Shown: positions 1-2,724 of the stretch, piece after piece | How the letters are laid out: each line of letters opens with the position of its first letter | How positions within the stretch are numbered: position 1 is the first letter of the stretch | Assembly: GCA_030628225.1 (NCBI GenBank) | Contig: DAOVRJ010000172.1 | Location: forward strand, 1-5,548 | From: Candidatus Zixiibacteriota bacterium | Lineage (GTDB): Bacteria > SM23-81 | Length of the DNA: 5,548 nt | Direction of reading: 5' to 3' | Position numbers and translations under genes: made by a program | The notes under the pieces: generated by a model | Told to the model about the DNA's origin: nothing | Databases searched by the model: none | The model's input: the letters and a program-made list of their open reading frames with translations, nothing else

Positions 1-304
1 CCCGGTTGACTAAATCTGATAGCGTGCCTACTTTCTCTGCTTTCAAGATGTTATATATTTTGTCGATGCAGAGTGTCATCATCTGTTGCGGTGTGATGGC
101 TGGTGATAGGCCATTCTTGTTGTGTGGGGGAATAGATTCCAGAGAAGTGACGGAATGCAGGATATCCGTGTCATTGCAACGCATAAATATCGCTGGAACC
201 TGTGTGGCTTCCACCAACTCCGTATCCTTGGCCATACAACAGTGCTTGTATTTCTTCCCACTGCCGCAAGGGCAAGGCGAATTCTTCGGAACAGTTTTAC
301 CCAT
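1..304 (-). CDS. SEC-C metal-binding motif protein, 3' end off the window
   Basis: An open frame starts at ATG 304-302 and runs without a stop to the left edge, giving 101 visible residues. Residues 10-23 read PCPCGSGKKYKHCC, a textbook SEC-C motif (CxCx8CC, with Cys11, Cys13, Cys22 and Cys23) of the kind that binds one zinc ion at the C terminus of SecA and in many small stand-alone proteins. Here the motif is N-terminal. The remaining ~78 residues contain no domain I recognise, and no signal peptide or membrane segment is evident. An AGGA about 8 nt upstream of the ATG supports the start. By family knowledge the role could be zinc-dependent binding to ribosomes, SecB or other proteins, but the exact function is unknown. 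The gene lies in the same direction as the acetyltransferase but is separated from it by about 350 bp that includes an attC-like palindrome, so it is probably not co-transcribed with it. The motif call is firm; the overall protein identity is open. Confidence 0.85.
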   Translation of the reverse strand, partial: MGKTVPKNSPCPCGSGKKYKHCCMAKDTELVEATQVPAIFMRCNDTDILHSVTSLESIPPHNKNGLSPAITPQQMMTLCIDKIYNILKAEKVGTLSDLVNR

Positions 305-570
305 ATTTCTATTCCTGCTTCATTACAGAATACGTTTGAGATTGGTAATTACCGCGCACTGAACCTAACACCCAAGCTCAGCCGCCCTTGACACTGCGTG
401 TAAAGAGTCGACTACAGCGAGTCGTTTGGCCTTGCAATTATCTGTTCGCAAACCAAACAACGTATTCTCTCACTGGCCAATAATTCTTGTCAGATTTCGA
501 TGTTGCTTCGACATCACATAAAGGAAGATAACACCTTAGCTGTTATAATCCATTTGAATAATGCCAGTGG
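305..570. other. Non-coding spacer rich in small palindromes
   Basis: I see no convincing gene here on either strand. The stretch holds several short inverted repeats: a 10-bp palindrome GGTAATTACC (344-353), CGACT/AGTCG (409-413 and 420-424), GATGT/ACATC (499-503 and 511-515) and ATAACA/TGTTAT (528-533 and 541-546). A longer imperfect hairpin is listed separately. None is followed by the T-run of a standard intrinsic terminator. A TTGACA hexamer at 389-394 on the plus strand lacks a credible -10 box and has no plus-strand gene to serve. Confidence 0.5.
424..458. repeat. Imperfect inverted repeat / hairpin
   Basis: GTTTGG (424-429) pairs with CCAAAC (453-458), and inside it TTGC (432-435) pairs with GCAA (448-451). 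This gives a 10-bp stem with a small internal bulge and a 12-nt loop. A wider TTGGCC/GGCCAA pair (426-431 and 475-480) overlaps it. There is no U-tract, so it is not a classical terminator. It lies upstream of the SEC-C gene and could be a leader structure, an operator or a decayed recombination site. Confidence 0.35.
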
Positions 571-644
571 CGTATAACGGCTCGCATGTTTGCGAAGTTG
601 CCTTTAAGCAATTTAGCGAAGCGTCGCAAACACACTGTTATACG
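571..644 (-). repeat. Candidate integron attC-like recombination site
   Basis: The ends form a perfect 8-bp inverted repeat, CGTATAAC (571-578) and GTTATACG (637-644). They resemble the R" and R' core sites of attC (RYYYAAC and GTTRRRY), with one position of each heptamer off consensus. Inside them TGTTTGCGA (587-595) pairs perfectly with TCGCAAACA (624-632), like the inner L boxes. The spacers are unequal (8 and 4 nt) and the 28-nt loop contains a smaller TTGC/GCAA hairpin (598-601 and 608-611). The 74-bp length is within the attC range. It lies 6 bp beyond the stop of the acetyltransferase gene, which reads towards it, as in an integron cassette. Alternatives are an unusual terminator hairpin or a small palindromic repeat. 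Pairing is seen directly; attC identity is inferred. Confidence 0.5.
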
Positions 645-650
645 TCGTAT

Positions 651-1205
651 TTATGCTTCCTTCAAATCATAAACCATTTCAATTCTTACTTCATTACGTT
701 CAATATCGTTATTATGATAGCAACTCAAATCACAGCCAAATAGTTTGAAGCCAAAATTTTTATAGAATTCAATCGCATTATAGTTATTGGTCTGTGTTTC
801 TAAAATAATACTACGAGCATCAACATTCTTCGCAACCTCTTTTGCTTTTTCGATTAGTATCTTCCCATATCCTTTGTCTCTATAATCTTCAGCAACAAAT
901 ATCTCAAACATTCTTAATCGCCGGGTCCAGATTTCCTTTCCAACCGTAAGCCATCCAACAATCTTATCATTATCATTGATTCCAAATATTTGACAACCGC
1001 CTTCGGTTTCGTTTTCCATCCAATCTGCAGATAAAAGTTCATCATAGTCCTTTACAATATTCTCTGCCGTTTCTGTCAATTTAAACCGAATGGTCCACCC
1101 ATCTTCAGTTTCGGAATAAATCACCTTATAATATTTATCGCTGATATAATGGTAATAAAATTTAACGTTTTTACAATCTTCTTTTCTTAACTTTACTACT
1201 TTCAT
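651..1205 (-). CDS. GNAT-family N-acetyltransferase, streptothricin acetyltransferase-like
   Basis: The 184-residue protein transfers an acetyl group from acetyl-CoA to a small-molecule or protein amine. The GNAT core is clear: the beta4 strand and acetyl-CoA pyrophosphate-binding loop span residues 100-118, with the R/Q-x-x-G-x-G pattern as RDKGYG (109-114). The beta5/helix4 region (132-153) contains ILETQTNNYNAIEFYKNFGF. The LETQTNN block, the following GCDL (157-160) and a late NE pair (171-172) resemble SatA/Sat-type streptothricin acetyltransferases, as I recall that family. The substrate is not proven and it may be a general GNAT. No signal peptide or membrane segment is seen, so it is cytoplasmic. 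The start at 1205 is supported by GGAG (plus-strand 1212-1215) with a 6-nt gap. Its third codon positions favour A/T, unlike the GC-rich genes at 1453-5548. It ends next to an attC-like palindrome, and a candidate promoter lies at 1292-1321. Confidence 0.88.
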   Translation of the reverse strand: MKVVKLRKEDCKNVKFYYHYISDKYYKVIYSETEDGWTIRFKLTETAENIVKDYDELLSADWMENETEGGCQIFGINDNDKIVGWLTVGKEIWTRRLRMFEIFVAEDYRDKGYGKILIEKAKEVAKNVDARSIILETQTNNYNAIEFYKNFGFKLFGCDLSCYHNNDIERNEVRIEMVYDLKEA

Positions 1206-1235
1206 AATTTTCTCCAGAATAATTTAGGACAAATA

Positions 1236-1246
1236 TGGCGTATACC
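1236..1246. repeat. Boundary copy of the cassette-end direct repeat
   Basis: TGGCGTATACC here and TGGCGTATAAC at 568-578 are direct repeats with a single mismatch, 668 bp apart. They bracket the acetyltransferase gene and its attC-like site. On the minus strand they read GGTATACGCCA and GTTATACGCCA, so the left copy is the GTTRRRY-like core of the attC-like site and the right copy would be the upstream junction. An 11-bp near match could still arise by chance. Confidence 0.4.
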
Positions 1247-1291
1247 TCATTTATATATGAACCCTATTCGTATTATTTCCAAATACAGGAT

Positions 1292-1321
1292 ATTATACAC
1301 CCTTGGTTCGTATATCCTCAA
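1292..1321 (-). promoter_or_regulatory. Candidate sigma70 promoter for the acetyltransferase
   Basis: On the minus strand a perfect -10 hexamer TATAAT (plus-strand 1292-1297) is preceded after 18 bp by TTGAGG (plus-strand 1316-1321), which matches 4 of 6 positions of the -35 consensus. It would give a leader of about 80 nt before the acetyltransferase ATG. It sits outside the putative cassette boundary at 1236-1246, the position an integron Pc promoter would occupy. The surroundings are AT-rich, so a chance match is possible. Confidence 0.45.
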
Positions 1322-1452
1322 CTCTAGATGCCCATATCTTGTAAGGGGAACTCTCAATTTTAGCAATACTCCAACTTTATCCGCCCTCCTTGTGGATTAC
1401 AACATCCATAAGCAGCGTGTAAACTTAACACTTCTCTTGACAATCCCCTCCC

Positions 1453-2499
1453 TCACTCCGCCTTACGGATTTTCATGCGGAACTTGGCGTAGGCGCCATA
1501 CTCCAGGTACACTTTGTTCTTGTCCAGCAGGTCCCTGGTCCTCTCCGCTTTGTCCCTGGCCTCCTCGATCCGGTCGGTCACATTGAAGATGAAGCCGTCG
1601 CTGCCCGCCCCGGAACCGTAGGAGACCATCAGGACGCGATCGCCCGGCTTGGCCTCGTCCAGGATGGCGGTCAGCCCCATGGGCGAGGAGCCAGAGTAGG
1701 TGTTGCCCAGGGTGGGGCACAGCCAGCCCGTCTCGATCTGCTTGCGGTCAAACCCCAGCATCTTGCCCACCCGCATGGGGAACTTGCCGTTGGGCTGGTG
1801 GAAAACCACGTAGTCGAAATCACCGGGCTGGGCCCCGACCTTGTCCATGATCCCCCGGGCACAGCCGGTGACATGCCTAAAATAGGCTGGCTCGCCGGTG
1901 AACCGGCCAGCATGGCGGGGATAGTGCCGGTATTCCCGGCGCCAGAAATCGGGCGTGTCGGTCATGAAGGAATAGGTCTCCTCCACCTCGGCCAGCACGT
2001 GATCCATGCCGAAGATGAAGGCAGCGGCTCCGGCAGAGGCGGAGTATTCCAGCGCGTCTCCGGGGGCTCCCTGAGAGGTGTCCGCCCCCACGGCCAGGCC
2101 GTACTTGATCCGGCCGGACTCCACCAGCCCGAGGCAGACGAACATGGCTTCTGAGCCGGCCTTGCAGGCAAACTCGAAATCGGCGCAGTGCACCTCGGGA
2201 GTGGCCCCGATGGCCTCGGCCAGAACGGTGTCGCTGGGCTTGACGGCATAGGGATGGGACTCGGAGCCCACGTACACGGCGCCGATCTCCTGTGCGGGAA
2301 TGTCCGCTCTGCTCAGGGCCTTTTTGCTGGCTTCCACAGCCATGGTGATGGTGTCCTGATCCGGAGCCGGGACGGACTTCTCCTCTAACATCAAACCTCT
2401 CTTATAACTGGGGGCATCCGCTCCCCACACCTTGGCGATCTCCTCCACTTTGATGCGAAATCTGGGCATATAAGCGCCATAACCGATGATGCCTGCCAT
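1453..2499 (-). CDS. Archaeal-type hydroxymethylglutaryl-CoA synthase
   Basis: The 348-residue protein has the usual length of the archaeal-type HMG-CoA synthase family, a thiolase-fold enzyme that condenses acetyl-CoA with acetoacetyl-CoA. It opens with MAGIIGYGAYMPRFRI. The catalytic residues are in place: Glu80 in VGSESHPYAVKPS, the nucleophile Cys112 in DFEFACKAGSEAM and His234 in VFHQPNGKFP. Conserved glycine loops follow at 265-276 (GNTYSGSSPMGL) and 294-303 (YGSGAGSDGF), and the C terminus ends in a YAKFRMKIRK segment typical of the family. AGGAGG six nt before the ATG fixes the start. It lies 225 bp downstream of the double acyl-CoA synthetase on the same strand and may share its transcript. 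In archaea this enzyme usually sits beside an acetoacetyl-CoA thiolase and a DUF35 protein, neither of which is visible here. It could serve mevalonate synthesis or another acyl-CoA condensation; the family call is firm, the pathway is not. Confidence 0.9.
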   Translation of the reverse strand: MAGIIGYGAYMPRFRIKVEEIAKVWGADAPSYKRGLMLEEKSVPAPDQDTITMAVEASKKALSRADIPAQEIGAVYVGSESHPYAVKPSDTVLAEAIGATPEVHCADFEFACKAGSEAMFVCLGLVESGRIKYGLAVGADTSQGAPGDALEYSASAGAAAFIFGMDHVLAEVEETYSFMTDTPDFWRREYRHYPRHAGRFTGEPAYFRHVTGCARGIMDKVGAQPGDFDYVVFHQPNGKFPMRVGKMLGFDRKQIETGWLCPTLGNTYSGSSPMGLTAILDEAKPGDRVLMVSYGSGAGSDGFIFNVTDRIEEARDKAERTRDLLDKNKVYLEYGAYAKFRMKIRKAE

Positions 2500-2505
2500 G
2501 TAAAG

Positions 2506-2511
2506 CCTCCT
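2506..2511 (-). promoter_or_regulatory. Strong Shine-Dalgarno site of HMG-CoA synthase
   Basis: The minus strand reads AGGAGG followed by 6 nt (CTTTAC) and then the ATG at 2499. It is a near-ideal bacterial ribosome-binding site, so efficient independent initiation is expected even if the gene is co-transcribed with the upstream synthetase. It also supports a bacterial rather than archaeal translation context, though some archaea use such sites. Confidence 0.8.
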
Positions 2512-2554
2512 GTCGTTTTGAGGATGGCTCCTCTGACTGCTGTGAATGACCGAA

Positions 2555-2591
2555 GGGGAGTTAGGGGTTAGGATTTAGGGGTTAGGTAGGG
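2555..2591 (+). repeat. Telomere-like G-rich tandem repeat, G-quadruplex candidate
   Basis: Two adjacent 14-bp units, TTAGGGGTTAGGAT (2561-2574) and TTAGGGGTTAGGTA (2575-2588), differ only in the last two bases; each is itself a 7-bp repeat of the TTAGGNN type. With the preceding GGGG (2555-2558) and following GGG (2589-2591) there are four runs of at least three G, separated by 5, 10 and 7 nt, enough for a possible G-quadruplex on the plus strand. The transcript of the flanking genes would carry the C-rich complement. A function is not known. Confidence 0.7.
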
Positions 2592-2695
2592 AACAAAGAT
2601 TTCATGATTCCCAGCTATCCTGAAAGTTAATGCGCCAAGTTTTCTGACAAACTCTGTTTTTTCCCCAACCCCTGGTAGAGAAGGGCGGTATAGGG

Positions 2696-2710
2696 CCCCT
2701 AACCCCTAAT
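2696..2710 (-). repeat. Inverted copy of the TTAGGGG repeat
   Basis: CCCCTAACCCCTAAT is the reverse complement of ATTAGGGGTTAGGGG. Twelve of its bases (2698-2709) are exactly complementary to TTAGGGGTTAGG, which occurs twice at 2561-2586. The copies could therefore form a 12-bp long-range stem closing about 110 nt, in DNA or in the transcript between the two genes. The copy lies only 14 bp beyond the synthetase stop. It may be one end of a small non-autonomous or REP-like element, or part of a mRNA structure between the two genes. Confidence 0.6.
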
Positions 2711-2724
2711 CGCCTTTATTTACT

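Larger units (their letters stand above)
571..1245 (-). mobile_element. Candidate gene cassette carrying a GNAT acetyltransferase
   Basis: The unit consists of one AT-rich gene (651-1205) with a short leader and an attC-like site just after its stop, the typical make-up of an integron cassette. The outer boundary on the gene's 5' side is suggested by TGGCGTATACC at 1236-1246. It matches TGGCGTATAAC at the attC-like end (568-578) at 10 of 11 positions and in the same orientation. The AT-rich codon use contrasts with the GC-rich genes to the right, which fits acquisition. No integrase, attI or second cassette is visible, so this could be a lone cassette at a secondary site, the edge of an array, or coincidence. 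Confidence 0.4.
1206..1452. other. AT-rich spacer between acetyltransferase and HMG-CoA synthase
   Basis: No gene is supported here on either strand. The stretch contains the acetyltransferase ribosome-binding site (GGAG, minus strand), a copy of the boundary repeat (1236-1246), a weak TCAT/ATGA hairpin just beside it (1248-1261) and a sigma70-like promoter (1292-1321). I found no strong terminator after the HMG-CoA synthase stop. Composition shifts from AT-rich to GC-rich at about 1440. Confidence 0.5.

Noticed and set aside
6-362. Plus-strand open frame of 118 codons at the left edge
   Set aside because: It is antisense to the SEC-C gene, whose zinc motif is unmistakable on the minus strand, and its product matches nothing I recognise.
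389-417. Plus-strand TTGACA as a promoter
   Set aside because: The -35 is perfect but the hexamer at 17 bp (ACTACA) is a poor -10 and no plus-strand gene follows.
528-546. ATAACA/TGTTAT hairpin as an intrinsic terminator
   Set aside because: The stem is short and AT-rich and no T-run follows on either strand.
561-743. Plus-strand open frame of 60 codons
   Set aside because: It covers the attC-like palindrome and the antisense of the acetyltransferase 3' end, with no supporting motif.
1257-1586. Plus-strand open frame of 109 codons
   Set aside because: It straddles the AT-rich spacer and the antisense of the HMG-CoA synthase 3' end; composition changes midway and no ribosome-binding site is evident.
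2555-2710. CRISPR array from the repeated G-rich units
   Set aside because: The 14-bp units are directly adjacent without spacers, and the third copy is inverted; this does not fit a CRISPR array.
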